A stretch of 64,000 nt of DNA from Paraburkholderia bannensis (GCF_014200455.1 NZ_JACHBW010000014.1:166539-230538); one strand, 5' to 3'; shown: positions 42,713-52,078, numbered from the stretch's first letter. Notes: generated by a model not told the origin, from the letters alone. Translations and numbers: made by a program.

Positions 42713-43930
42713 TTAGTTTGTCAGCGTCCGGCAGAAGTCTTGAATTGCTGCACAAGCGCGCAACAGCGACTCGTCATCGAGCGCATACGCGATGCGGATG
42801 TAAGGCCCGAGCCCGAATGCGCTCCCGTGCACAGTCGCAACGCCCTTCTCGTCGAGCAACGCGTTGACTACGGCTTCGTCGCTATCGAGACGCACACCCG
42901 ACGGCGTGGTCTTGCCGAGCAGGTCTTCGCACGATGCAAACACGTAGAACGCGCCTTGCGGCACTGCACAGTGCAGACCAGGCGCCTGGTTGATCTGCTG
43001 GACGAGCAAATCGCGACGGCGCTGGAACGCCTCGCGCGAATGCTCGATGAAGTCCCGCGGCCCAGTCAGGGCGGCCAAAGCCGCGTATTGCGAAATCGTC
43101 GATGCGCCTGACGTCTGCTGACCCTGCAGTTTCTCCATCGCTTCTACCAGCCAGCCGGGACCGGCGCCAAAGCCAATGCGCCAGCCCGTCATCGCGTAAG
43201 CCTTCGACACACCGTTCATCGTGAGCACACGGCCGCGCAATCGGGGCTCGACCTGGGCGATCGTGAAAAATTCCAGGTTGTCGAAAATCAGATGCTCGTA
43301 AATGTCATCGGACAGTACCAGCACCTGCGGATGCGCGAGCAGCACTTCGGCCAGCGCCTGCAGTTCCGCGCGGCTGTATACCGCGCCGGTCGGGTTCGAC
43401 GGCGAGTTCAGGATGAGCCAGCGCGTGCGTGGCGTTATCGCGGCTTGCAATGCATCGGCTGTGAGCTTGAAGCCGCTACCAGCGTCGCACGAGACGATCA
43501 CTGACTGCGCGCCGCACAATTGAACGACTTCGGGATAGCTCACCCAGTACGGCGCCGGCACGATTACCTCGTCGCCTTCGTTGAGCGTCGCGGCCAGCGC
43601 GTTGAAGATCACCTGCTTTCCGCCGCTGCAGACAAGCGTGTCGCGCCAATCAACGTCGAGGCCGTTTTCGCGCTGGAACTTCGCGGCGATCGCTTCGCGC
43701 AGCGCGCGTAGCCCCGCCACCTGTGTGTAGCGCGTATGGCCCGCGCAGATAGCGGCAATGCCCGCGTCGCAAACATGCCCGGGCGTGTTGAAATCCGGCT
43801 CGCCGGCGCTCAACGAGATAACGGCGGAGCCGCTCGCGCGCCGTGCCGCGACGCGATCCATAACTTTGTAGGTTGCCGACGGGCGTGCGGCGGCAAGGAA
43901 GCGGTTCAGACCTTCAGCCGACGCGTTCAT
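42713..43930 (-). CDS. Class I/II PLP-dependent aminotransferase (aspartate-aminotransferase type)
   Basis: A 405-residue fold-type I aminotransferase. Motifs are ISLSAGEPDFNTPGH, RYTQVAGLRALREAIA, NSPSNPTGAVY, SDDIYEHLIFD, and the PLP-binding lysine in NGVSKAYAMTGWRIGF. The C-terminus RIAYALDDESL carries the substrate-carboxylate arginine. It overlaps the upstream RraA gene by 4 bases (ATGA), so the two are coupled. It would interconvert an amino acid and a 2-oxo acid. Next to RraA-type aldolase/decarboxylase proteins it may feed or drain pyruvate, oxaloacetate or a related oxo acid. Confidence 0.9.
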   Translation of the reverse strand: MNASAEGLNRFLAAARPSATYKVMDRVAARRASGSAVISLSAGEPDFNTPGHVCDAGIAAICAGHTRYTQVAGLRALREAIAAKFQRENGLDVDWRDTLVCSGGKQVIFNALAATLNEGDEVIVPAPYWVSYPEVVQLCGAQSVIVSCDAGSGFKLTADALQAAITPRTRWLILNSPSNPTGAVYSRAELQALAEVLLAHPQVLVLSDDIYEHLIFDNLEFFTIAQVEPRLRGRVLTMNGVSKAYAMTGWRIGFGAGPGWLVEAMEKLQGQQTSGASTISQYAALAALTGPRDFIEHSREAFQRRRDLLVQQINQAPGLHCAVPQGAFYVFASCEDLLGKTTPSGVRLDSDEAVVNALLDEKGVATVHGSAFGLGPYIRIAYALDDESLLRACAAIQDFCRTLTN

Positions 43931-44571
43931 TGTGGCTCCCTCCAGTTCGTGAGACCCATCAACTCCAGCGTGCTGCGGCCTTCACGTAGCGCGTCCATCA
44001 TCTTCGCTTCCTTGTCGGCACGTGCCTGCCCCTGCGCCATGGTCTCGCCGACGTGTGCAGCAGGAATCACGAGGACGCCGTCATCATCCGCGACAACGAG
44101 ATCGCCGGCAGCGACGGGCGTTCCCGCGAAGTTGATCGTCTGACCGACCGACGGCGAACTCGCCTTGATGGTGCCGCGCATACAGATGCCGCGAGTGAAC
44201 ACCGGGAAGCGGCGCGCCGTGAGTGCCGCGATGTCACGCACACCGCCATCGATGACCAGACCCACGACGCCGGCTGCTTCCGCGGCCACCGTCAGCACCT
44301 CGCCCCAATAGCCCGCAACGAAGCCGCCGGTCGATATCACGAGCACGCTGCCGCGCGGCACCCTCTCCATTGCGATATGGATCGAGAGGTTGTCGCCAGG
44401 CGAGCATTCGAGCGGATACGCCGCACCGGCAACCGACGCACCCGACCATACCGTGCGGATGGCGGAGTCGACGGCGCTGGTGGCAACACCCGACGCTTCA
44501 TAGAGCGTGGACGTGCCCAGTCTGAGCGCTTGTTCCAGCAGGGGCTGAGCGTAGGATTGAGCGATAGTCAT
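43927..44571 (-). CDS. RraA-family protein, aldolase/oxaloacetate-decarboxylase type (copy C)
   Basis: A 214-residue RraA/HMG-aldolase-family protein. It has the family pattern of an early STLYEASG, PGDNLSIHIAMERVPRGSVLVISTGG, GEVLTVAAEAAGVVGLVIDGGVRDI with the Arg-Asp pair, and DDDGVLVIPAAH near the end. Members cleave 4-hydroxy-4-methyl-2-oxoglutarate-type substrates or decarboxylate oxaloacetate with a divalent metal; others inhibit RNase E. The Arg-Asp pair supports an enzyme. It is third of three tandem copies and directly precedes the aminotransferase. Confidence 0.87.
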   Translation of the reverse strand: MTIAQSYAQPLLEQALRLGTSTLYEASGVATSAVDSAIRTVWSGASVAGAAYPLECSPGDNLSIHIAMERVPRGSVLVISTGGFVAGYWGEVLTVAAEAAGVVGLVIDGGVRDIAALTARRFPVFTRGICMRGTIKASSPSVGQTINFAGTPVAAGDLVVADDDGVLVIPAAHVGETMAQGQARADKEAKMMDALREGRSTLELMGLTNWREPQ

Positions 44572-44574
44572 GAT

Positions 44575-45255
44575 TCAGCCTTTGGATTGCAGCGTGTGAT
44601 AACCGAGTGCCGCACGCGCATCACCGAGGGACTTGCCCTGGGCGATCTGTTCGCGGATGCGCGACTCGACTTCCTCGATCTGGCGGGCGATCTGTGCGAC
44701 TTCGCGTGCGCGGCCACGCGGCACAACGACAACGCCATTCGCATCCGCCACCACGATGTCGCGTGATGCAACGCGCGCGGTGCCGATCCCAACCGTCGTG
44801 TTGACCGACTCGACCTGCACGCGGTCCTTGCCGGTGCGCATGAAGCGACCCGCCGTGAACAGCGGATAGTTGTCGCCGAGCGCCTTGTTGACGTCGCGAC
44901 ACACGCCATCGATTACCGTGCCGGCGATGCCGCGCAGCCCCGCGTACTGCGTCATGATGTCTCCCCACACAGTGCAGTCGGTGCGGCCGTCGTTGTCGAG
45001 CACGATGACGTCGCCTTGCGCGACATCGTCGATAAAGTCGCCGACCGTGCTGGGGGGATTGCTGGCCGGTACATATTTGACGGTGAAGGCAGGACCCACC
45101 ACTACATTCGCGTAATTCGCGAGCGGCACGATGCCGAGCGCCTGACCATGCAAACCGAGCTTGTCCATCGCATCGGAAATGCCCGGGGTATCCAGTCCGG
45201 CGAACAGCGCGACCAGTTCCTGATCTTCAGCACCAGCCTTCTTCAGGTTAGTCAT
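44575..45255 (-). CDS. RraA-family protein, aldolase/oxaloacetate-decarboxylase type (copy B)
   Basis: A 226-residue protein of the same family as its neighbours. It has TPGISDAMDKLGLHGQ, the GDVIVLDNDGRTDCTVWGDIM segment, IAGTVIDGVCRDVNKA with the conserved Arg-Asp, and DANGVVVVPRGRA. GGAG lies seven bases before the ATG at 45255. The 3-base gap to copy C implies one transcript. Copies differ clearly from each other, so they are old paralogues rather than a recent tandem duplication and probably have different substrates or form a mixed oligomer. Confidence 0.87.
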   Translation of the reverse strand: MTNLKKAGAEDQELVALFAGLDTPGISDAMDKLGLHGQALGIVPLANYANVVVGPAFTVKYVPASNPPSTVGDFIDDVAQGDVIVLDNDGRTDCTVWGDIMTQYAGLRGIAGTVIDGVCRDVNKALGDNYPLFTAGRFMRTGKDRVQVESVNTTVGIGTARVASRDIVVADANGVVVVPRGRAREVAQIARQIEEVESRIREQIAQGKSLGDARAALGYHTLQSKG

Positions 45256-45282
45256 ATGAAAACTCCACAAAATGATGTCGGA

Positions 45283-45942
45283 TCAGCGAACTGCGATCGC
45301 TTCGAATTCCTTGTCGTGCATGACCTCTGCAACCGGGCGACCGGCTCGCACGGCCGCCACCATGCCATCCTGGCGGTGCGCAATACGCTCGCCGAGATCC
45401 ACCACGTCCTCGATACGAGCGGCCGGCACGAACACCGTGCCGCAGCGATCGGCGATCACGTAGTCGTCTTCGCTTACGGTCACGCCCGCCATCTGTACGG
45501 GCTTTCCTGAGTCGATCTGGATAACACGGTTGCGCGCGCTGATCATCGTCACGCCGCGCCCAAAGACGGGATAACCAATTGACTCACTGCCTTCGATATC
45601 ACGGCTCAAGCCGTCGATGACCGATCCGCGGACCTGCTTTGCGGTGGCGGCGTTGGCGAGGATGTCGCCCCAGCACGAGATACCCTGCGCTCCACCGGCG
45701 ATGACCAGGACACGATCGTCCGTGGTCACCGCGTCGATGACGGGTGAAATCAAATGCACGGCCGGTTTCGCATCGGCCTTCGGCCCGAGCTGGATAGTGC
45801 TCGCCCGACCGACGATCTTCGGGCAATCCCACAACGGACGCAGTCCATAGGTCGCACCGGGCAGACCGAGAAAGTCAAGCGCGTCGGAAACCGTGTTTGT
45901 GTCCAGCGCCGCGAGGCGATCAAGAATGAGGGACGGGCTCAT
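45283..45942 (-). CDS. RraA-family protein, aldolase/oxaloacetate-decarboxylase type (copy A)
   Basis: A 219-residue RraA-family protein and the first gene of the operon. It shows NTVSDALDFLGLPG, DDRVLVIAGGAQGISCWGDILANAA, VRGSVIDGLSRDIEGS with the Arg-Asp pair, and ADRCGTVFVPAARIEDV. The ATG at 45942 is preferred because GGAAA lies eight bases upstream; an ATG 15 bases earlier has no site. It is divergent from the LysR gene at 46104, with a T-N11-A operator between them. Confidence 0.87.
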   Translation of the reverse strand: MSPSLILDRLAALDTNTVSDALDFLGLPGATYGLRPLWDCPKIVGRASTIQLGPKADAKPAVHLISPVIDAVTTDDRVLVIAGGAQGISCWGDILANAATAKQVRGSVIDGLSRDIEGSESIGYPVFGRGVTMISARNRVIQIDSGKPVQMAGVTVSEDDYVIADRCGTVFVPAARIEDVVDLGERIAHRQDGMVAAVRAGRPVAEVMHDKEFEAIAVR

Positions 45943-46019
45943 AACGGGTATTTCCATGGAAAAGAGCGGAGAGTGCGGCAATCCTCGCCCCATCCTTTTG
46001 ATATGTAAATTTCGTATTC

Positions 46020-46036
46020 AGTATCTGGCTGATACT
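46020..46036. promoter_or_regulatory. LysR-type operator (T-N11-A dyad)
   Basis: A perfect dyad AGTATC-N5-GATACT that contains T-N11-A, the standard LysR recognition pattern. It lies in the 160-base gap between the divergent RraA operon and the LysR gene, 68 bases from the LysR start. This position suits autoregulation and activation of the operon. Confidence 0.65.
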
Positions 46037-46103
46037 ATTTCCGGATCAGGCACAATGAAAAGTCCGTCGCGCTCTCCCGCTCTCTGCAATAGGACCGATT
46101 CAC

Positions 46104-47024
46104 ATGAACAATACGATCGATTTCAGGCTGATAAGGCAGTTATGGATGTTTCTCGCCGTCGCGGAGGAGCAGCATTACGGACGGGCGGCGAAGCGGTTGA
46201 ATATGTCGCAGCCGCCGCTCACGGAGCAAATCAAGGTTCTTGAACAGTCGCTCAAACTGCAGCTCTTTTATCGGTCCCGGCAAGGCACGCAGCTCAGCCC
46301 AGCGGGGGCGGCGATATTGCCCGCCGTTCGGCAATTCGCAGATCAGGTGGAACGACTGGAACACGTAGTGCGCGAAGTGGCTGCCGGTCAGTCTGGTGTC
46401 TTGCATGTTGGCGCTATCACTTCTGCCATGCTGGAGACGGTCCCGCCCCTGCTGGAAGCGCTTAAACGTGAGCACCCCCAACTGACGGTATTCGTGCGCG
46501 AAATTGATAGCGTCGATGCTATTCCAGCGCTGGAAGCAGGTGAGATCGATCTGGCATTTGTCCGCGTCGATGGGGAACCTGGCAACGGCATCGCCACGCT
46601 GCCGCTTGCCGAAGACAGGTTGGCAGTAGCGCTTCCGAAGGATCATCCGCTAGCTGCGCAGTCCAGGGTTCGACTGAAATCGCTTTCGAATGAGCAGCTT
46701 GTGATGTCATCGCGGCAGGTCAGCCCTGTGTACTTCGACTTGCTTACGTCGGTATGCCGTTCACATGGGTTCACTCCACGCGTCACTCACGAGGTCCGCT
46801 CGGTCACCTCGCAGATCGCATACGTCGGATGCGGACAAGGTGTAGCGCTGGTACCTGCAACGATGCGGAAGTTGGCCCCGGAGAACGTGGTAGTGCGGCC
46901 TCTGAAAGAGAAGGTCATGGTTGTCACCGCTGCTTTGGTATGGAATACCGGGCGCCACCATCCGATGGTCGACAAAATCGTTTCATGGCTTGCACAAGGC
47001 GCGTCGAGGCATTCGCGACACTGA
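46104..47024 (+). CDS. LysR-family regulator of the RraA operon
   Basis: A 306-residue LysR-type regulator with an N-terminal helix-turn-helix (FLAVAEEQHYGRAAKRLNMS, then QPPLTEQIKVLEQSL) and a substrate-binding domain (GVLHVGAITSAMLETVPPLL; VGCGQGVALVPATMRKLAPENV). It resembles the CbbR/BenM-like group in the QYGRAA-type first helix. It is divergent from the RraA/aminotransferase operon across a good T-N11-A site and probably responds to an intermediate of that pathway. The ATG at 46104 is the family start. Confidence 0.9.
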   Translation: MNNTIDFRLIRQLWMFLAVAEEQHYGRAAKRLNMSQPPLTEQIKVLEQSLKLQLFYRSRQGTQLSPAGAAILPAVRQFADQVERLEHVVREVAAGQSGVLHVGAITSAMLETVPPLLEALKREHPQLTVFVREIDSVDAIPALEAGEIDLAFVRVDGEPGNGIATLPLAEDRLAVALPKDHPLAAQSRVRLKSLSNEQLVMSSRQVSPVYFDLLTSVCRSHGFTPRVTHEVRSVTSQIAYVGCGQGVALVPATMRKLAPENVVVRPLKEKVMVVTAALVWNTGRHHPMVDKIVSWLAQGASRHSRH

Positions 47025-47558
47025 GCGCGCGCTCTGCGGTTCGGGCGAGACGCAACGTACCCGGAGTCGGCTGCCAATCGATCCACGGTTGAATGATCGA
47101 CCTCAATGCCGCGTTCAGCCATCCTCCAAGGCGTGGGACAGGGCCCGCGAATACTCAAGGATGGGCGTACGCGTGCGGCTGTATTGGCGGCGGCATGCGC
47201 GATTTGCGCCCACGCCCTACTTCAGCGGCGACAACCCTCCTTGCCGCCCCAGGACCATCCCTGGCAAGCCATCTGAAAGACGCCGCTCGCCCGAGACGCA
47301 GCACCTTCCATTACCAAAGGTATGGGAAAGAGCCCAGAAAATGTAGCTGGGTGAAGCAAATTGGCTTGATACGCTGCACTTCATGCATTAACCGCGATGT
47401 TCACCCAACTGACGCACAACCTTCCGCCAGCCGGAAGAAAGGCGCCATTTGTGCGAACAAATGCGGGTTCGCAGTCGAGTGTCTCCGCGCAATCACAAAC
47501 GCGGGCCATACCCGACTCACGACGGAAATTTCCTTGAACTCGCCAGTTGGGATGACAA
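47025..47558. other. Intergenic region with a possible IS6-type transposase trace
   Basis: No intact gene is seen. On the minus strand, around 47075-47125, about 17 codons read MAERGIEVDHSTVDRLA, close to the conserved N-terminal motif of IS6/IS26 transposases. The flanking frames do not continue the match. The remainder (47160-47558) has no recognised content apart from the presumed promoter of the ABC transporter operon. Confidence 0.35.
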
Positions 47559-48848
47559 ATGACCCCAAACCTGACATTTGCGCCGCAAAGCGTGCTCCAT
47601 CCGGGCGCGATCGGCGCGGACGATGTTTGCGCAGCAGCCAGACCTGCGGCGATCTCCAGCACCGACATCCTCACGGTCAAGAACCTGTCGAAGATCTTCG
47701 GCCCGAAGCCCGAGCGTGCCGCTGAACTCGTCCGTCAAGGCCTCGGCCGAAACGAGATCTTCGAGCAGACGGGCAACATGGTCGCCGTCAACAACGTGAG
47801 CCTGAGCGTCAAGGCAGGCGAGATCTTCGTCGTTATGGGCCTGTCCGGTTCCGGTAAATCGACGCTCGTGCGCCTGCTCAACCGTCTAATCGAGCCGACT
47901 TCGGGCCAGGTTATTCTCGAAGACCGTGACATCGCGCCCATGTCAACGAACGAATTGCGCGAAGTGCGCCGCAAGAAAATGGCGATGGTGTTTCAGTCGT
48001 TCGCGCTGCTGCCAAACCGGACGGTGCTCGACAACATCGCGTATGGTCTGGAAGTCGCCGGTCTGAAGAAGGCACAACGCTACGACATCGCGCGTGCAGC
48101 ACTGACGCGCGTCGGCCTCGGTTCGTATGAAAGGCTGCTGCCAGGCGAGCTCTCGGGAGGCATGCAGCAGCGCGTCGGCCTGGCTCGCGCGCTCGCCGTG
48201 AATCCTTCCGTGCTGCTGATGGACGAAGCGTTTTCGGCGCTCGATCCCCTCATCCGGTTTGAAATGCAAAACGAACTGCTGCGGCTTCAAAAGGAAGAGC
48301 AGCGGACCATCGTGTTCATTTCGCACGACATCGAAGAAGCGATCAAGATCGGCGGGCGCATAGGCATCATGAAAGACGGCTGCCTGATCCAGGTCGGCAC
48401 CCCTGCCGAACTGATCCAGTCGCCCGCCGATGCCTACGTGCGCGACTTCTTCCGCAACGTCGATGTGTCGCGCTTCCTGAAGGCATCGAGCCTCATGACA
48501 TCAGTGGAACACCGGCTGATTTCCTGCGCCGTCGCCGCACCTTCGGAGCGCTATCTGAATCAGCTTATCGACAGCGGCGTCGAATGCGGCTACGTGTGTG
48601 ACGAAGCGGGTCGATATCAGGGCTGCGTGACGCTGGCCTCTTTGCACAGGACGGGTTCCCATTCGATCCGGGAAGCGTTCGTGAGCGACGTGAACGCTGT
48701 CCCGCTGGATACGGATCTGCATCAACTGGCCGCCATCGCGTTGAGCCAGCAACACGATGTCCCCGTCACCGACACAGCCGGCAGGCTCGCGGGCGTCGTG
48801 TCCTGCCGGACGATTCTCAAGCAGGTCATGGAACGGAGAGCAGCATGA
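47559..48848 (+). CDS. proV: Betaine/proline-type ABC importer ATPase (ProV/OpuAA)
   Basis: A 429-residue ATPase. A ProV-specific N-terminus (LSKIFGPKPERAAELVRQG) precedes the Walker A loop GLSGSGKST. The Q-loop (MVFQSFALLPNRTVLDN), signature motif (LSGGMQQRVGLARAL), Walker B (VLLMDEAFSALD) and H-loop (FISHDIEEAI) are all intact. The C-terminal third contains a CBS-like regulatory region (SCAVAAPSERYLNQLID; AGVVSCRTILKQVM). It powers uptake of a quaternary amine or proline-like solute at the inner membrane. The stop overlaps the permease start (ATGA). It is the first gene of a long catabolic operon, which points to nutrient rather than osmolyte uptake. Confidence 0.92.
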   Translation: MTPNLTFAPQSVLHPGAIGADDVCAAARPAAISSTDILTVKNLSKIFGPKPERAAELVRQGLGRNEIFEQTGNMVAVNNVSLSVKAGEIFVVMGLSGSGKSTLVRLLNRLIEPTSGQVILEDRDIAPMSTNELREVRRKKMAMVFQSFALLPNRTVLDNIAYGLEVAGLKKAQRYDIARAALTRVGLGSYERLLPGELSGGMQQRVGLARALAVNPSVLLMDEAFSALDPLIRFEMQNELLRLQKEEQRTIVFISHDIEEAIKIGGRIGIMKDGCLIQVGTPAELIQSPADAYVRDFFRNVDVSRFLKASSLMTSVEHRLISCAVAAPSERYLNQLIDSGVECGYVCDEAGRYQGCVTLASLHRTGSHSIREAFVSDVNAVPLDTDLHQLAAIALSQQHDVPVTDTAGRLAGVVSCRTILKQVMERRAA

Positions 48849-49726
48849 ACTCGTCAGTCATCGGGAAGTTTGCGGAAAACGCTGTCAACTTTCTCTTTCA
48901 GCATTTCCGCGGCGGCTTCGACGCTTTCTCCGCCGCATTGGGCGCAGTCATCAAGTTGCTTGAAGACGGACTCGCTGCCGTGCCGTTCGTCGCGATGCTA
49001 ATCATTCTCGTCGCGTTCGCTTTGTGGCGGCGGGGCGTCGTGTTCTCGGTCTTCGTCGGCTTTGCGCTGCTGGCGATCCAGTACATGGGACTGTGGGCGC
49101 AGACGGTGTCGACGTTGGCGCTGGTGATGGCTGCAACCGTCTTCAGTCTTGTCATTGGTGTGCCGCTGGGCATCTGGGGGGCGCGTAACAAACGCGTCGA
49201 AATGGTCCTGCGCTCGCTACTCGATTTCATGCAGACGATGCCGGCATTCGTCTATCTGATCCCCGCCGTCATCCTGTTCGGTTTGGGCCGGGTGCCCGCC
49301 GTGATCGCAACTATCGTGTTCTCGATGCCCCCCGTCGTACGCCTCACCACGCTGGGCATTCGCCAGGTGCGCGAAGAACTGCTGGAAGCGGGCCGCTCGT
49401 TCGGCAGCACCGATTCGCAACTGCTCTGGAAAATCCAGCTGCCGAATGCGCTGCCGTCGATCATGGCTGGGGTGAATCAGACCATCATGATGGCGCTCTC
49501 GATGGTCGTGGTCGCATCGATGATCGGCGCAGGCGGGCTTGGCGAGTACGTGTTGAGCGGCATCCAGCGGCTTGACATCGGAATCGGCTTCGAGGGCGGG
49601 CTGGGCGTCGTGCTGATTGCCATCGTGCTCGACCGCCTCACGGAGAGCTTTGGCGTGAAGCCAAAGAAGGCGAAGCGCGCCGTACGAGCCCCAAAGCCCG
49701 GCACGAATACGGCGGCGCGCACCTGA
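48845..49726 (+). CDS. proW: Betaine/proline-type ABC importer permease (ProW/OpuAB)
   Basis: A 293-residue inner-membrane permease with about seven hydrophobic segments and the binding-protein-dependent transport signature. That loop is visible as EELLEAGRSFGSTDSQLLWKIQLPNALPSIMAG, here noted in parts. LDFMQTMPAFVYLIPAVILFG is typical of the ProW/OpuAB group. The start overlaps the ATPase stop by 4 bases. It forms the channel of the importer with ProV and receives substrate from ProX. Confidence 0.92.
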   Translation: MNSSVIGKFAENAVNFLFQHFRGGFDAFSAALGAVIKLLEDGLAAVPFVAMLIILVAFALWRRGVVFSVFVGFALLAIQYMGLWAQTVSTLALVMAATVFSLVIGVPLGIWGARNKRVEMVLRSLLDFMQTMPAFVYLIPAVILFGLGRVPAVIATIVFSMPPVVRLTTLGIRQVREELLEAGRSFGSTDSQLLWKIQLPNALPSIMAGVNQTIMMALSMVVVASMIGAGGLGEYVLSGIQRLDIGIGFEGGLGVVLIAIVLDRLTESFGVKPKKAKRAVRAPKPGTNTAART

Positions 49727-49826
49727 CGCAAGCTCACGCCGTTATCTCCCAGTAAAGAAAACAGCACACCACATTGCCAGGTTCGTCCATCTTTCTATCA
49801 TTTTCACAATCGCGTAGGAGTACTGT

Positions 49827-50702
49827 ATGAAGACCAATCTGATCAAATCATGGGTTGCGAAACTGACTGCATCGGCGATAGTTGCAATAAGCGCTGGCCA
49901 CGCTGTAGCGGCGGAACCGATCAAGATGGCGGTGACGAACTGGGCGGACGTGCTGGCCGTCGCCAACGTGGCCAAATACGTGCTCGAGACCAGTCTCAAG
50001 CAGCCCGTCCAATTCGTGCAGGCTGATATCGGCATCCAGTATCAGGGCGTCGCGCGGGGCGATCTCGACATCATGGTCGGCGGATGGTTGCCGGTGACGC
50101 ATGGCGCCTACTACGCGAAGTACAAGAACGACATGGACGACGTCGGCGTCATCTATACGGGCGGCAAGAACGGTTGGGCGGTCCCCGCCTACATTCCCGA
50201 GTCGCAGGTTGCAACGATTTCCGACCTCGAAAAGCCGGACGTGAAGAGCAAGCTGAACGGCACCATCCAGGGCATCGAGCCCGGCGGCGGTCTGATGCAG
50301 GCATCTGAAAAGGCTCTCAAGGCGTACGACCTCAACGGCTACAACCTGCAATCGTCAAGCGAGGCCGGCATGCTCGCGGGCGTGTCGCGTGCCTATCAGT
50401 CGAAGCAATGGATCGTCGCAACGGTCTGGAGCCCGCATTGGCTGTTCCAGAAATGGCAGATGCGCTACCTGAAGGACCCGAAAGGCACGCTGGGCGGCGA
50501 GGAGCAGGTACATGCCTTCGCATCGAAGCAGTTCGCAACAAAATTCCCCCGTGCTGACGTGTTCTTCAAGCACTTCAAGCTGAGCCTCGCCGACGTCGAG
50601 GCAATTGAATTCGAAGGCAACAGCACGAACGACTACGCGACGGCGGCGAAGAAATTCGTCGATGCCCACCCGGAAAAGCTGAAGGCCTGGTTGCAGCAAT
50701 AA
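49827..50702 (+). CDS. proX: Betaine/proline-type ABC importer binding protein (ProX/OpuAC)
   Basis: A 291-residue periplasmic protein with a signal peptide (AIVAISAGHAVAAEP). The mature part is an OpuAC-type substrate-binding domain (IKMAVTNWADVLAVANVAKYVLE; GWLPVTHGAYYAKY; GTIQGIEPGGGLMQASEKAL; WIVATVWSPHWLFQKWQMRYL). The tryptophans and tyrosines are candidates for the aromatic cage around a quaternary ammonium group. The AGGAG site is six bases before the ATG. The ligand (glycine betaine, proline betaine, carnitine or other) cannot be fixed from sequence. Confidence 0.9.
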   Translation: MKTNLIKSWVAKLTASAIVAISAGHAVAAEPIKMAVTNWADVLAVANVAKYVLETSLKQPVQFVQADIGIQYQGVARGDLDIMVGGWLPVTHGAYYAKYKNDMDDVGVIYTGGKNGWAVPAYIPESQVATISDLEKPDVKSKLNGTIQGIEPGGGLMQASEKALKAYDLNGYNLQSSSEAGMLAGVSRAYQSKQWIVATVWSPHWLFQKWQMRYLKDPKGTLGGEEQVHAFASKQFATKFPRADVFFKHFKLSLADVEAIEFEGNSTNDYATAAKKFVDAHPEKLKAWLQQ

Positions 50703-50782
50703 GCCGCACAGGCTCCCATATGGCATCAACCGGTTTTGCCGTCTTGCACTACATGCTTCACGATTTTTCCCGGAGTCACCAC

Positions 50783-52078
50783 GTGAACGAGAACTCGCGC
50801 TTTTTTGCAGAACCGCTCCAGAGCCGCGACCCTGTTATCGCATCGGAGATTGCGCTGGAGTTGCGCCGCCAGCAAACGCAGATCGAACTGATTGCTTCCG
50901 AGAACATCGTCTCGGCGGCAGTCATGGAAGCGCAAGGCACCGTGCTGACCAACAAGTACGCGGAAGGCTATCCGTCGAAGCGTTACTACGGCGGCTGCGA
51001 GCATGTGGACCGCATCGAGGCGCTCGCGATCGACCGCGTGAAGGCGCTGTTCGAAGCCGGGTTCGCCAACGTCCAGCCGCACTCGGGCGCACAAGCGAAC
51101 GGCGCCGTGATGCTCGCGCTCGTCAAGCCGGGCGATACGGTCATGGGCATGTCGCTCGATGCGGGCGGGCATCTGACGCACGGTGCGCGTCCCTCGCTGT
51201 CCGGCAAATGGTTCAACGCAGTGCAGTACGGCGTGAGCCCCGACACGTATCGCATCGATTATGACCAGGTGCGCCGTCTTGCCGAAGAGCATCGGCCGAA
51301 GCTGATTATCGCTGGGTATTCGGCGTATCCGCGCGCGCTGGACTTTGCCGCATTCCGCGATATCGCCGATAGCGTGGGCGCGCTGCTGATGGTCGATATG
51401 GCGCACATCGCCGGCATCGTCGCGGCAGGACGGCACGAGAACCCGGTTCGATACGCGGACGTCGTGACGTCGACGACACACAAAACGCTGCGCGGGCCGC
51501 GCGGCGGCTTCATCTTCACCAATAACGGCGACATCGCGAAGAAGATCAATTCGGCTGTGTTTCCCGGCTTGCAGGGCGGCCCGCTGATGCATGTGATCGC
51601 GGGCAAGGCGGTGGCGTTCGGCGAAGCACTGCGCCCTGAATTCACGGCGTATATCGATCAGGTGCTGCGCAACGCGCAGGCGCTCGGCAATGTGCTCAAG
51701 TCGGGCGGCGTGAACCTCGTGACGGGAGGTACGGATAACCATCTGTTGCTTGTCGATCTGCGCTCGAAAGGTCTGACGGGAACGCAGACGGAGAAAGCGC
51801 TGGAGCGCGCGGGCATCACCTGCAACAAGAACGGCATCCCGTTCGACACGGAAAACCCGACGGTCACGTCGGGCATTCGCCTCGGCACGCCGGCAGGCAC
51901 GACGCGCGGCTTCGGCATTGCGCAGTTCGAGCAGATCGGCCAGATGATTCTCGACGTGCTGACTTCACTGGAACGGGAGCCTGGCGGCGATGAACTGGTG
52001 GAACGCGCCGTACGCAGCCGCGTGCGGGACCTGTGCAACCAGTTCCCGATTTATTCGCATGCGGAAGCGCTTGTATAA
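50783..52078 (+). CDS. glyA: Serine hydroxymethyltransferase
   Basis: A 431-residue PLP enzyme of normal length. Motifs are IELIASENIVSAAVMEAQG, NKYAEGYPSKRYYGGCEHVD, LSHGG-equivalent GGHLTHGARPSLSG, DMAHIAGIVAAG, and the PLP lysine in TSTTHKTLRGPRGG. GTG at 50783 is chosen, with GGAG upstream; ATGs at 50720 or 50753 would add unrelated residues. It interconverts serine and glycine with tetrahydrofolate one-carbon units. Placed in a betaine-uptake operon, it probably handles glycine or methylene-THF from demethylation rather than housekeeping metabolism, and is likely a second glyA of the genome. Confidence 0.92.
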   Translation: MNENSRFFAEPLQSRDPVIASEIALELRRQQTQIELIASENIVSAAVMEAQGTVLTNKYAEGYPSKRYYGGCEHVDRIEALAIDRVKALFEAGFANVQPHSGAQANGAVMLALVKPGDTVMGMSLDAGGHLTHGARPSLSGKWFNAVQYGVSPDTYRIDYDQVRRLAEEHRPKLIIAGYSAYPRALDFAAFRDIADSVGALLMVDMAHIAGIVAAGRHENPVRYADVVTSTTHKTLRGPRGGFIFTNNGDIAKKINSAVFPGLQGGPLMHVIAGKAVAFGEALRPEFTAYIDQVLRNAQALGNVLKSGGVNLVTGGTDNHLLLVDLRSKGLTGTQTEKALERAGITCNKNGIPFDTENPTVTSGIRLGTPAGTTRGFGIAQFEQIGQMILDVLTSLEREPGGDELVERAVRSRVRDLCNQFPIYSHAEALV

